From Sulfurimonas sp. (GTDB lineage: Bacteria > Campylobacterota > Campylobacteria > Campylobacterales > Sulfurimonadaceae): DNA of 52,634 bases. Position numbers and translations under genes: made by a program. Under the pieces are notes generated by a model. It was not told the origin of the DNA and did no database searches. It worked only from the letters and a program-made list of their open reading frames with translations. The stretch is taken from positions 1 through 52,634 of the forward strand of contig PPDH01000036.1 of the NCBI GenBank assembly GCA_002899765.1, given 5' to 3'. This document shows, piece by piece, positions 45,531 to 52,634 of this stretch (position 1 is the stretch's first letter; each line of letters starts with the position of its first letter).

Positions 45531-46853
45531 CTATAAGATATATCTAGAGAGGTCATTATCTTCAACGACCGTATCTAATTTTTCATGTACCAATTTTTCA
45601 GTAACAATAAACTCTTTGTACTCATCCGCGTTAAAACTGATATCTTCTAAGACTCTCTCTAAAACCGTATGAAGTCTTCTAGCACCTATGTCTTCTGTTA
45701 TCTCATTTGTGCGATGCGCAAGTTTTGCTATCGCTCTAACTGCCGCGTCTTCAAAAATAAGCTTCATCCCCTCCGTACTTAGCAGTGCTTCATATTGGTG
45801 AAGCAGTGAATTTTTGGTTTGGGTAAGAATTTTATAGAGAGTCTCCTCTGTTAAAGATTCAAGTTCTACTCTTAGGGGAAACCTTCCTTGAAGTTCGGGA
45901 ATAAGGTCGCTTGGTTTACAGAGATGAAATGCACCTGCTGCAATAAAAAGAATATGGTCAGTATTTATCACGCCATATTTTGTGCTTACGCTGCTCCCTT
46001 CTACTATTGGAAGCAGGTCTCGCTGTACTCCCTCTTTGCTAGGGTCGTTTCTTCCCTGAGACTTTTCGCTAATTGCAATTTTGTCAATCTCGTCAAGAAA
46101 GATAATTCCGCCGTTCTCAGCACGTTTGAGTGCTTCGGCATTTATATTTGCGGTATCAAGAAGTTTTGTACTTGCCTCGCTTTTTAAGATAGACTTTGCA
46201 TCTCGTACGCTCAACTCTTTTTTGTTATCTTCTCTGTTCATTTGAGAGAAAACTTTTGAGAACGACTCTTGAACTTTTGCCATCTCCGTAGGAAGATTTG
46301 TGTCGTTAAACTCTATGTGTATATTCTCAATCTCAAGTTCTATGATTTTATCGTCCATTTCGCCTGAGAGAACTCTTTGCTCCATAACCTCTAAAAGTCT
46401 TTGATAGTCGTCTTTTTTAGATTCACTTGCGCCGGAGGGAAGAGGGGGAAGAAGTTTTTCGACTATTTTGTTTAAAACATAATTCTCAATTTTTTCTCTA
46501 TTTTCTTCCTCTTTTTCGGCTTTGACAATGGAGATAGATGCTACAACCAAATCTCGTATCATGGACTCGACATCACGTCCTACAAAACCGACCTCGGTAT
46601 ATTTGCTTGCTTCTACTTTGATAAAAGGAACTTTCATCATGCCAGCCAAACGTCTTGAAATCTCTGTTTTACCGACACCCGTAGAGCCTATCATAAGGAT
46701 GTTTTTCGGTGTTATATCTTTTTGAAGTTCGGGGGAGAGCTGCATCCTTCTGTATCTGGTTCTAAGAGCCAGAGCGATAGTTTTTTTAGCATTGTGCTGA
46801 GAAATAACATATTTATCTAGATACTCGACTATCTCTTTTGGCGTCAAATTCAC
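45531..46853 (-). CDS. hslU: HslU ATPase of the HslVU protease
   Basis: This AAA+ unfoldase feeds substrates to HslV. Walker [10 protein letters not shown] is near residues 52-60, the pore motif is near 88 ([11 protein letters not shown]), Walker [10 protein letters not shown] is near 250, and the sensor region [14 protein letters not shown] follows. Length is 440 aa. Its ATG overlaps the hslV stop. Confidence 0.97.
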   Translation of the reverse strand: MNLTPKEIVEYLDKYVISQHNAKKTIALALRTRYRRMQLSPELQKDITPKNILMIGSTGVGKTEISRRLAGMMKVPFIKVEASKYTEVGFVGRDVESMIRDLVVASISIVKAEKEEENREKIENYVLNKIVEKLLPPLPSGASESKKDDYQRLLEVMEQRVLSGEMDDKIIELEIENIHIEFNDTNLPTEMAKVQESFSKVFSQMNREDNKKELSVRDAKSILKSEASTKLLDTANINAEALKRAENGGIIFLDEIDKIAISEKSQGRNDPSKEGVQRDLLPIVEGSSVSTKYGVINTDHILFIAAGAFHLCKPSDLIPELQGRFPLRVELESLTEETLYKILTQTKNSLLHQYEALLSTEGMKLIFEDAAVRAIAKLAHRTNEITEDIGARRLHTVLERVLEDISFNADEYKEFIVTEKLVHEKLDTVVEDNDLSRYIL

Positions 46854-47395
46854 TTTGCTTCTCCCTCTAAGATAAGAGTTTTTATATTATGGTTTGTGTA
46901 GATACATAAATCAGCTGCAATACTAAGACTCTCACGTACCAAATCTTCTTCATCCATCTCTGTATGTTTTTTAAGAGCGCGTGCAGCAGATATGGCAAAG
47001 TTTCCGCCGCTCCCAATAGATGCTATTTCGCCGTCTTCGGGTTCGACAACATCTCCGTTGCCTGTTAGTATGAAAATATGCTCATTGTTTAAAACAATCA
47101 TCATAGCTTCAAGACGGCGAAGTACTTTGTCTTTTCTCCAAGCTTTGGAAAACTCTACGACAGATTTTAGGATATCACCTTTTTTTGCTTCTAAAAAATC
47201 TTCAAACATGTCAAAAAGATTAAAAGCATCAGCAGTACTTCCTGCAAAACCGGCTAAAATTTTTCCATTATGAAGTGTACGGATTTTTGTTGCATTTCCT
47301 TTTAGAACACTGTTTCCAAAAGTTACTTGACCGTCACCGCCGATTACCGCTTTATTCTTGCCTTTATAGGCAAGTATGGTAGTAGCGTCAAACAT
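46850..47395 (-). CDS. hslV: HslV peptidase of the HslVU protease
   Basis: HslV is the proteasome-like threonine peptidase. The catalytic Thr is in [12 protein letters not shown], so four residues must be removed to free it, against one in E. coli. [10 protein letters not shown] and [17 protein letters not shown] are family signatures. Length is 181 aa. The gene starts on the last base of rplI and overlaps hslU by 4 bases. Confidence 0.96.
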   Translation of the reverse strand: MFDATTILAYKGKNKAVIGGDGQVTFGNSVLKGNATKIRTLHNGKILAGFAGSTADAFNLFDMFEDFLEAKKGDILKSVVEFSKAWRKDKVLRRLEAMMIVLNNEHIFILTGNGDVVEPEDGEIASIGSGGNFAISAARALKKHTEMDEEDLVRESLSIAADLCIYTNHNIKTLILEGEAK

Positions 47396-47841
47396 TATTC
47401 ACCTTGAACATCTACATGTAGTGTCGCATGGATTGCGTGACCTAGTTTAAGGTCTAAGTCATGTTCACCGACTGTTTTTATAGTAACTTTGTCTGTGATA
47501 TGTTTTTTATCTATCTCAATATTGTGCTGTTCTTGAAGCGCATGTGCTACTTCATCTTTAGTTATTGAACCAAAAAGATGACCGTTTTGTCCAAGTTTTT
47601 TAGTTATTATAATTTCTAGTTTATCGAGTTTTTTCGCAAGGTCTTTTAATTCCGCAATCTCTTTAGCAAGATTTTCTGCGGCTATTCTCTCATCCTCTGC
47701 GTGTTGAGCCAAAATTTCGGCAGTTGCATGCTTTGCAAACCCTTTCTTGATTAAAAAGTTTTGACCGTAGCCGTCTTTTACCTCTTTAACTTCGCCTGCT
47801 TTGCCTAACGTTTTGACATCTTTTATTAGTAGAACTTTCAT
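47395..47841 (-). CDS. rplI: 50S ribosomal protein L9
   Basis: L9 binds domain V of 23S rRNA. The N-terminal domain ([34 protein letters not shown]) joins by a long helix to a C-terminal domain with [11 protein letters not shown]. Length is 148 aa. It is followed directly by hslV, an order usual in Campylobacterota. Confidence 0.97.
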   Translation of the reverse strand: MKVLLIKDVKTLGKAGEVKEVKDGYGQNFLIKKGFAKHATAEILAQHAEDERIAAENLAKEIAELKDLAKKLDKLEIIITKKLGQNGHLFGSITKDEVAHALQEQHNIEIDKKHITDKVTIKTVGEHDLDLKLGHAIHATLHVDVQGE

Positions 47842-47851
47842 TTTTTTCTCC

Positions 47852-48589
47852 CTATCTCTCTATTTCGCCGCCGTAAGAGACGATTCCATAAGATAAATTT
47901 CCGATTTTCGTATATCCCATATCGCTTAGAATTCTCGCACAATGAGCACTTCTGCTTCCGACATGACAGTATAAAATAATATTTTCATCTCTGTTAAGTT
48001 TTGCATCTTCTAAAGCTGCAAAAAAACTGCTTGTAGGAACCAGTTTGTCGGCTCCTTTTATGTGCCCCATCTGCCACTCCATGTGTTCGCGCACATCCAC
48101 AAGTTTAAAATCTACCATTCCAAGTTCTCTTGCTTCAAGTAGTGATACAAGTTCGTCTGAATCAAGTTCTTTTTCATTAAGTAAAACTATTGCTTCTTCT
48201 TGAGTTAAACCGCGAGAGTGGGTATGAACTGCCTCTTCCATTCCCATCTCTATTTTTTTGTTTTGAGCATATTCGGGTGTACAGTAGATTCCGCAGTGGC
48301 ATACGCCGTCTTCTGGAATCTCTTTCTCAATTGCAGGTTTGCATGGGCATATTCTATCTTCGACGCTTCTTGGCTTTTCATCTACAACTTCAACCATAAA
48401 ACATGGGCAGAAACGTTTGCCATACATCATCTTGTTTCTTGCAAGACCCATTTGCACGCCTTCGTTAACTTCTGCTTGTGGATTGTAAACCCAGCCAAAC
48501 TGTTTATTTACTTTATCCGTAAATACAACAGTTTTTTCAAGTTCTGCTTGAAACTCATGTGAATTCATATCTATTTTGATTATGCTCAT
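47852..48589 (-). CDS. Ferredoxin-thioredoxin reductase catalytic-domain protein fused to rhodanese
   Basis: Residues 1-110 show the cysteine pattern of the FTR catalytic subunit: CPC at 61-63, CPC at 81-83 and CHC at 97-99. These are the six cysteines for a [4Fe-4S] cluster and a redox disulfide, and a further Cys lies at 103. Residues 160-245 form a rhodanese domain with [16 protein letters not shown] and the active loop CHVGSRS from Cys208. The fusion suggests handling of persulfide or a disulfide with electrons from ferredoxin in sulfur metabolism. The FTR variable subunit is not nearby. It starts 21 bases after argG. Confidence 0.88.
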   Translation of the reverse strand: MSIIKIDMNSHEFQAELEKTVVFTDKVNKQFGWVYNPQAEVNEGVQMGLARNKMMYGKRFCPCFMVEVVDEKPRSVEDRICPCKPAIEKEIPEDGVCHCGIYCTPEYAQNKKIEMGMEEAVHTHSRGLTQEEAIVLLNEKELDSDELVSLLEARELGMVDFKLVDVREHMEWQMGHIKGADKLVPTSSFFAALEDAKLNRDENIILYCHVGSRSAHCARILSDMGYTKIGNLSYGIVSYGGEIER

Positions 48590-48610
48590 GCTTTTTCCTT
48601 AGGTAAATTG

Positions 48611-49825
48611 TTATTTTTTTCTAGCTTTGCCTTCAATGATAAAACGAAGCGCATTTAGTTTAATGAAACCTGCCGCATCTTTTTGATCATAGACGGCATA
48701 CTCTTCAAAAGTACAATATTCCGGATTGAAGAGTGAATACTCGGATGAGCGTCCAACTATTGTTACATTCCCTTTGTAAAGTTTTACTTTTACTGTTCCC
48801 TCTACATTTTCTTGTGTCTTATCAATTGCTGCTTGAAGCATTTCACGCTCAGGGGCAAACCAAAAACCGTTATAGATAAGTTTTGCATATTTAGGCATCA
48901 ATTCATCTTTTAGATGTGCTTCTTCACGGTCAAGCGTGATTGATTCAATAGCACGGTGTGCTTTTAGCATAATCGTTCCGCCCGGTGTTTCATAACATCC
49001 ACGGCTCTTCATACCTACAAATCTGTTCTCGACGATATCGACACGACCGATACCGTGTTTACCTGCTAGTTTGTTTAGAGTAGCGAGCATTGTAGCAGGA
49101 CTTAACTCTTCACCGTTTAAGGAAACAGGGTCGCCGTTTTTGTAGCCGATTTCTATATATTCAGGAGTATCGGGAGCATCTTCGGGTTTTGTCGTCCATA
49201 GCCACATGCTATCTTCTGGCTCTGCATTCGGGTCTTCTAAAATACCGCCTTCATAAGAGATATGCAGCAGGTTTGCATCCATAGAGTATGGAGACTTTTT
49301 CCCTTTTTTCTCTATTTGGATGCCGTGTGTCTCAGCATAAGCTAAAAGCTTCTCTCTTGAGTTTAAGTCCCACTCTCTCCATGGGGCAATAATCGTCAAA
49401 GTAGAGTCTTTACCGAGATAACCCATCTCAAATCTTACTTGGTCGTTTCCTTTGCCCGTAGCTCCGTGGCTTACGCCATCAGCCCCCGTTAAATGAGCGA
49501 TTTCTACCTGTCTTTTTGCGATAAGCGGTCTTGCAATAGAAGTTCCTAAAAGATATTCTCCTTCGTAGATTGCATTTGCTCTAAACATAGGGAATACATA
49601 ATCTTTTACAAACTCTTCTCTTAAATCTTCGATGAATATATTTTCAGGTTTAATGCCAAGTGAGAGTGCCTTTACACGGGCAGGTTCAACCTCTTCGCCT
49701 TGACCGATGTCTGCAGTAAAAGTTACGACCTCACACTTATACTCATCTTGTAACCATTTCAAAATGACGCTTGTATCAAGTCCGCCGGAATATGCTAAAA
49801 CTACTTTTTTAACTTCTTTTTTCAT
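48611..49825 (-). CDS. argG: Argininosuccinate synthase
   Basis: ArgG joins citrulline and aspartate with ATP in arginine synthesis. The PP-loop AYSGGLDTS is near residues 10-18, then [13 protein letters not shown] near 121 and the conserved [17 protein letters not shown] near 265. Length is 404 aa. It appears to be the first gene of the long minus-strand unit. A weak TAAAAT-type -10 lies near 49860 on the minus strand, but no clear -35 is present. Confidence 0.98.
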   Translation of the reverse strand: MKKEVKKVVLAYSGGLDTSVILKWLQDEYKCEVVTFTADIGQGEEVEPARVKALSLGIKPENIFIEDLREEFVKDYVFPMFRANAIYEGEYLLGTSIARPLIAKRQVEIAHLTGADGVSHGATGKGNDQVRFEMGYLGKDSTLTIIAPWREWDLNSREKLLAYAETHGIQIEKKGKKSPYSMDANLLHISYEGGILEDPNAEPEDSMWLWTTKPEDAPDTPEYIEIGYKNGDPVSLNGEELSPATMLATLNKLAGKHGIGRVDIVENRFVGMKSRGCYETPGGTIMLKAHRAIESITLDREEAHLKDELMPKYAKLIYNGFWFAPEREMLQAAIDKTQENVEGTVKVKLYKGNVTIVGRSSEYSLFNPEYCTFEEYAVYDQKDAAGFIKLNALRFIIEGKARKK

Positions 49826-50055
49826 GTAAAAACCCTTCTAAGCAAAATAATTAGCGCGATTTTACTACAAAAAGTATTAAAGAATGGTTAGCGTATTTTT
49901 GCGTAAGAAGTAATTTTGTTTGAAGATTAAGAAATATATTTTGTCAAAATATTTTAGACATAAGCATAGGACTTATCTCTAAAATACTTAAATACTAGGA
50001 ATAAAATTAAAAAATGTGAAGTAAACTTGTGTTTTTATTTCAAAAGGGTTTTGAA
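49826..50055. other. Intergenic region between argG and flaG
   Basis: This 230-base AT-rich gap holds the presumed argG promoter near its left end and the stem-loop downstream of flaG at its right end. I see no further gene, repeat or RNA in the middle. Confidence 0.5.
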
Positions 50056-50068
50056 TTACCCTTTTGAA
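50039..50068 (-). terminator. Stem-loop at the 3' end of flaG
   Basis: TTCAAAAGGGT at 50039-50049 pairs perfectly with 50058-50068 around an 8-base loop. It includes the flaG stop codon. No U-run follows on the minus strand, so it is a poor intrinsic terminator and may only protect the mRNA end. Confidence 0.4.
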
Positions 50069-50436
50069 TCAAAAAGTATTCCTGTTACTTCACGCATTTT
50101 CGGTAGAAAATCAGCAGCTTGTTCAGCAGGAAATCTTCGTATCATTTTGCTTGTTTCTGATTCTATAACCGATACATAAAAGATATCTTGTTGATCAACG
50201 CCAAATTTTATGTTAGTAGTCATCGGTTCTAATGCTCTGTTTAGCTGCTCAACTAACTCTTGAACCTGCTCTTTTGAATTAATTTTTTCAGAACTCGCAG
50301 AATTTTCTTTTTGTATCTCTTTGACAACGTCTACCTTTTGAGGCTGTTGTATTTGTTGTTGAGATGCTTCTGCTCTTGTTTCTCTTGAACTCATCTGTGA
50401 TTGTTGCTGTTTTGCAACATTTGCTATGCCATCCAT
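50056..50436 (-). CDS. flaG: FlaG-family flagellar protein
   Basis: FlaG proteins limit flagellar filament length in Campylobacterota. The N-terminal half is Gln/Ser-rich and disordered. The C-terminal half has the FlaG fold with LNRALEPMTTNIKFGVDQQDIFYVSVIESET and ends in the conserved IRRFPAEQAADFLPKM. Length is 126 aa. A strong AAGGAGAAG ribosome site and a sigma-28 promoter precede it. It stands alone, away from other flagellar genes in the window. Confidence 0.88.
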   Translation of the reverse strand: MDGIANVAKQQQSQMSSRETRAEASQQQIQQPQKVDVVKEIQKENSASSEKINSKEQVQELVEQLNRALEPMTTNIKFGVDQQDIFYVSVIESETSKMIRRFPAEQAADFLPKMREVTGILFDSKG

Positions 50437-50473
50437 GACCTTCTCCTTTTTTTAGACAATATTATTAAACACA

Positions 50474-50500
50474 AAATCGACATAATAAAAAATAACTTTA
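50474..50500 (-). promoter_or_regulatory. Sigma-28 (FliA) promoter of flaG
   Basis: On the minus strand TAAAGTTA, an 11-base spacer and GTCGATTT match the flagellar sigma-28 pattern TAAAGTTT-N11-GCCGATAA in 12 of 16 fixed positions. It lies 37 bases before the flaG start, so late-flagellar control is likely. Confidence 0.6.
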
Positions 50501-50541
50501 ATAACTTTAATTAAAAATGACTTTTTTTATTTTAAATTTAT

Positions 50542-50547
50542 GATAAT
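50542..50547 (+). promoter_or_regulatory. -10 box very close to the MFS gene start
   Basis: GATAAT in the context TATGATAAT ends 9 bases before ATG 50557. If used, transcription would begin within about 3 bases of the start codon, giving a nearly leaderless mRNA. No ribosome site is visible before that ATG. Confidence 0.4.
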
Positions 50548-50556
50548 CTTGCATTC

Positions 50557-51762
50557 ATGAATCAATATATCCAATTACTTAAGTCAGAACCTACGCTTAG
50601 AAGACTCTCTGCCGTGCAGCTTATTGCCTATTTTGGGGCATGGTTTAGCAATGTTGCCATCTATACGCTTCTTTTGCAGATGAAGGTTTCCCCTGAAGTT
50701 GTAGCCTTTACGGCAATGCTGCATTTTCTCTCAGGAATAGTGCAAGCACCGTTTTCCGGTTCAATAATTGACAACATGAAACCAAAAAAACTTATGTTGA
50801 TTCTAATTGCAGTTGAGATATTTGCTACGCTTTTTTTGGTTTTTGTTGATAATCTCTCGGATCTGTGGCTTCTTTATACGCTAGTGTTTTTGAAAATGGC
50901 GGCGGCAAGTTTTTACTTCACAACCGAGATGTCGCTTTTGCCTAAACTCTTAGGCGGAGGGAAACTTCAAAAGGCAAATGAACTTCACTCCATAATCTGG
51001 TCGCTCTCTTATACCTTAGGTATGGCAATCAGCGGTTTTGTTGTTTTTTTGTTTGGGGTAAAAATAGCCTTTATTCTTGATGCTTCCATGTTTGTCGTTG
51101 CCTTTTTCCTGCTTTATAGACTACGTATCGAAGTAGAGTTTATAAAGAGCAAAGAGAGCTTAAGAGAGATGATGCGAGATAGTTTCAGATACTTTAAAAG
51201 AAATCCGCATGCCATCCATTTGATGCTTATGCACTCCTTTGTAGGGCTAACCGCTTTTGATGCGCTTGTAGCACTTATGGTAGATAAATACTACGCCTCC
51301 ATCATTGCAACTTCACTTGCTCTTGGACTTTTGCATGCTTCAAGAGCTGTCGGTCTGGTTATTGGACCCGTGATTCTTGGAAACTGGGTTAACAATAAAA
51401 GGCTGGTAAATATTTTTATCTTTCAAGCATTTGCGATTTGGCTCTGGGCATATCTCATGGAAGATTTTTATATGTCGCTTTTTGCAAGCGTAATTGTTGG
51501 ACTATTTACTACGACTTTATGGTCTTATACATATACACTTCTGCAAAAAAATATAGAACAAAAATATTATGGGCGAATCGTAGCATATAACGACATGTTG
51601 TTTTTAACATCGGCTACGATTACATCTTTCATGATAGGTTTTTTGGCAACAAAAGGTTTCTCTTTGGAATTTATAACATTCCTTATCGGCTTTGGATTTG
51701 TCGTCGGTGCAGTTTATTTTAGATGGGTGCTTAGTACTCAAAATATTAAAGAGGTAGGATAA
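50557..51762 (+). CDS. Major facilitator superfamily transporter
   Basis: The 401-residue product has about 10-12 membrane helices and an MFS-type loop after the second (SGSIIDNMKPKKLMLI). The substrate cannot be told from the sequence. Overall it resembles the MFS_3/enterobactin-exporter-like branch of putative efflux proteins. The gene is divergent from flaG and is followed after 4 bases by the DUF808 gene, so the two are probably cotranscribed. Confidence 0.85.
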   Translation: MNQYIQLLKSEPTLRRLSAVQLIAYFGAWFSNVAIYTLLLQMKVSPEVVAFTAMLHFLSGIVQAPFSGSIIDNMKPKKLMLILIAVEIFATLFLVFVDNLSDLWLLYTLVFLKMAAASFYFTTEMSLLPKLLGGGKLQKANELHSIIWSLSYTLGMAISGFVVFLFGVKIAFILDASMFVVAFFLLYRLRIEVEFIKSKESLREMMRDSFRYFKRNPHAIHLMLMHSFVGLTAFDALVALMVDKYYASIIATSLALGLLHASRAVGLVIGPVILGNWVNNKRLVNIFIFQAFAIWLWAYLMEDFYMSLFASVIVGLFTTTLWSYTYTLLQKNIEQKYYGRIVAYNDMLFLTSATITSFMIGFLATKGFSLEFITFLIGFGFVVGAVYFRWVLSTQNIKEVG

Positions 51763-51766
51763 AGAG

Positions 51767-52630
51767 ATGGCATCAGGGATTTTTTTACTTTTAGACGATA
51801 TCGCGATGCTCGCGGATGATGTGGCGGTTGCAAGTAAAATGGCTACGCAAAAGACGGCTGCAATTCTTGGAGATGATTTAGCCGTAAATGCACAAAAAGC
51901 TACGGGGTTTGACCAATCAAGAGAGTTAAAAGTTATCTGGGCGATTACAAAAGGCTCTTTGAAAAATAAGGCCATCATTTTGCCCGTAGCCTTTGTTTTA
52001 ACCGCTTTTGCCCCTTTTTTAATTACGATTATTCTTGTTTTGGGTGCTCTTTTTCTTCTTTATGAGGGAGTCGAGAAGATAGAGGAGTATCTGTTTCATA
52101 AAAAAGAGGAGGTCAAAAACGAGGAGCTTTTAAACGCAACAAAAGAGAACATCTTGGAGATAGAGAAAGAGAAGATAAAGTCAGCTGTGCTTACGGATTT
52201 TATACTCTCAATAGAGATTGTGGTTATTGCTCTTGCTGCGGTATCCGACAAACCGTTTTTGGTTCAAGTCTCCTCAACCGTTATTGTGGCGTTAATAGCT
52301 ACTTTTGGAGTTTACGGATTAGTTGCAATGATTGTGAGAATGGACAATGTCGGCTTTTGGTTAATAGAAAAAAAGCGTATTCAAAGCGGCAATTTTCTAA
52401 TTGGCGCTATGCCAAAGCTTATAAAAACTCTCGCATTTGTCGGAACTTTTGCGATGATTTTGGTAGGCGGTGGAATACTTTCTCATAAGATAGAGTTTTT
52501 TCATCACTATTATCTAGAATCACTTCCTGCTTTAACCAATGATCTTTTTATCGGTTTAATTATAGGGGTTGTTGTTTTGTTTGTTGTGAAAATATTTCAC
52601 ATTCTTAAGAATAAAATAAGAAGCAGTTAA
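51767..52630 (+). CDS. DUF808 family inner-membrane protein (YedI-like)
   Basis: The start MASGIFLLLDDIAMLADDVAVASKMATQKTA is the hallmark of the DUF808/YedI family, whose function is unknown. About five to six membrane helices follow (residues 75-100, 143-160, 165-190, 220-240 and 262-280), with an acidic helix between (HKKEEVKNEELL). DDLAVNAQKATG near 46-57 is also conserved. Length is 287 aa, complete within the window, with the stop 4 bases before the edge. Confidence 0.9.
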   Translation: MASGIFLLLDDIAMLADDVAVASKMATQKTAAILGDDLAVNAQKATGFDQSRELKVIWAITKGSLKNKAIILPVAFVLTAFAPFLITIILVLGALFLLYEGVEKIEEYLFHKKEEVKNEELLNATKENILEIEKEKIKSAVLTDFILSIEIVVIALAAVSDKPFLVQVSSTVIVALIATFGVYGLVAMIVRMDNVGFWLIEKKRIQSGNFLIGAMPKLIKTLAFVGTFAMILVGGGILSHKIEFFHHYYLESLPALTNDLFIGLIIGVVVLFVVKIFHILKNKIRSS

Positions 52631-52634
52631 AAAG

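Noticed and set aside
50039-50068. Strong intrinsic terminator after flaG
   Set aside because: The stem is perfect, but an A-rich rather than U-rich sequence follows on the minus strand. I list it only as a stem-loop with low confidence.

Overview
The window reads as chromosomal DNA of a Campylobacterota (Epsilonproteobacteria) member, most like a Sulfurimonas-type marine or sediment chemolithotroph. The basis is the AT-rich genome, the two ATP synthase b-type subunits, the gene run rplU-rpmA-obgE-proB-fmt-birA-parA-parB-atp-tol-pal, the two helical-cell-shape peptidoglycan hydrolase genes, the HypX-type hydrogenase maturation gene and the heme-bearing chemoreceptor. The species call is inference. 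No rRNA, tRNA, CRISPR array or insertion sequence was recognised, and no stretch over 300 bases lacks a gene.

Bases 1-3261 are an accessory patch. It holds the tail of an unknown gene, a very AT-rich ABC/SMC-type ATPase that has lost its Walker A end, a partner HNH nuclease (a Septu/PtuAB-like pair) and a YhcG-type PD-(D/E)XK nuclease. The last gene overlaps hypE, so the patch abuts the hydrogenase block directly.

Bases 3254-10700 hold hypE, hypX, hypA, a [NiFe] hydrogenase large subunit, its small subunit and a chemoreceptor. The large subunit ends exactly on the last metal-ligand motif, so it has no cleavable C-terminal extension. The small subunit keeps a Tat-like leader but has no membrane anchor. 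The chemoreceptor, 3 bases downstream, has two c-type heme motifs in its periplasmic domain. I read this as a candidate hydrogen-sensing chemotaxis complex, the most interesting item in the window.

Bases 10800-31523 (+ strand) are a dense housekeeping run: ribosomal proteins L21 and L27, Obg, ProB, Fmt, BirA, ParA/ParB, the F1 and b/b' subunits of ATP synthase, the Tol-Pal envelope system, SlyD, a degenerate NtrC-like regulator, FabD, a nitrilase-family enzyme, MTA/SAH nucleosidase and a TtcA-like PP-loop protein. A 68-bp palindrome at 32032-32099 then carries identical divergent promoters, one for a minus-strand hypothetical gene and one for yebC. The yebC reading frame has an in-frame TGA at codon 16.

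Bases 32925-49825 (- strand) look like one long tightly packed transcription unit, read from right to left. Its order is argG, a ferredoxin-thioredoxin-reductase/rhodanese fusion, rplI, hslV, hslU, era, a Csd6/Pgp2-like L,D-peptidase split by an in-frame TAA, a Csd4/Pgp1-like M14 carboxypeptidase, then an MSHA/type IV pilus-like assembly cluster without pilins. The right end has flaG with a good sigma-28 promoter, an MFS transporter and a DUF808 membrane protein.
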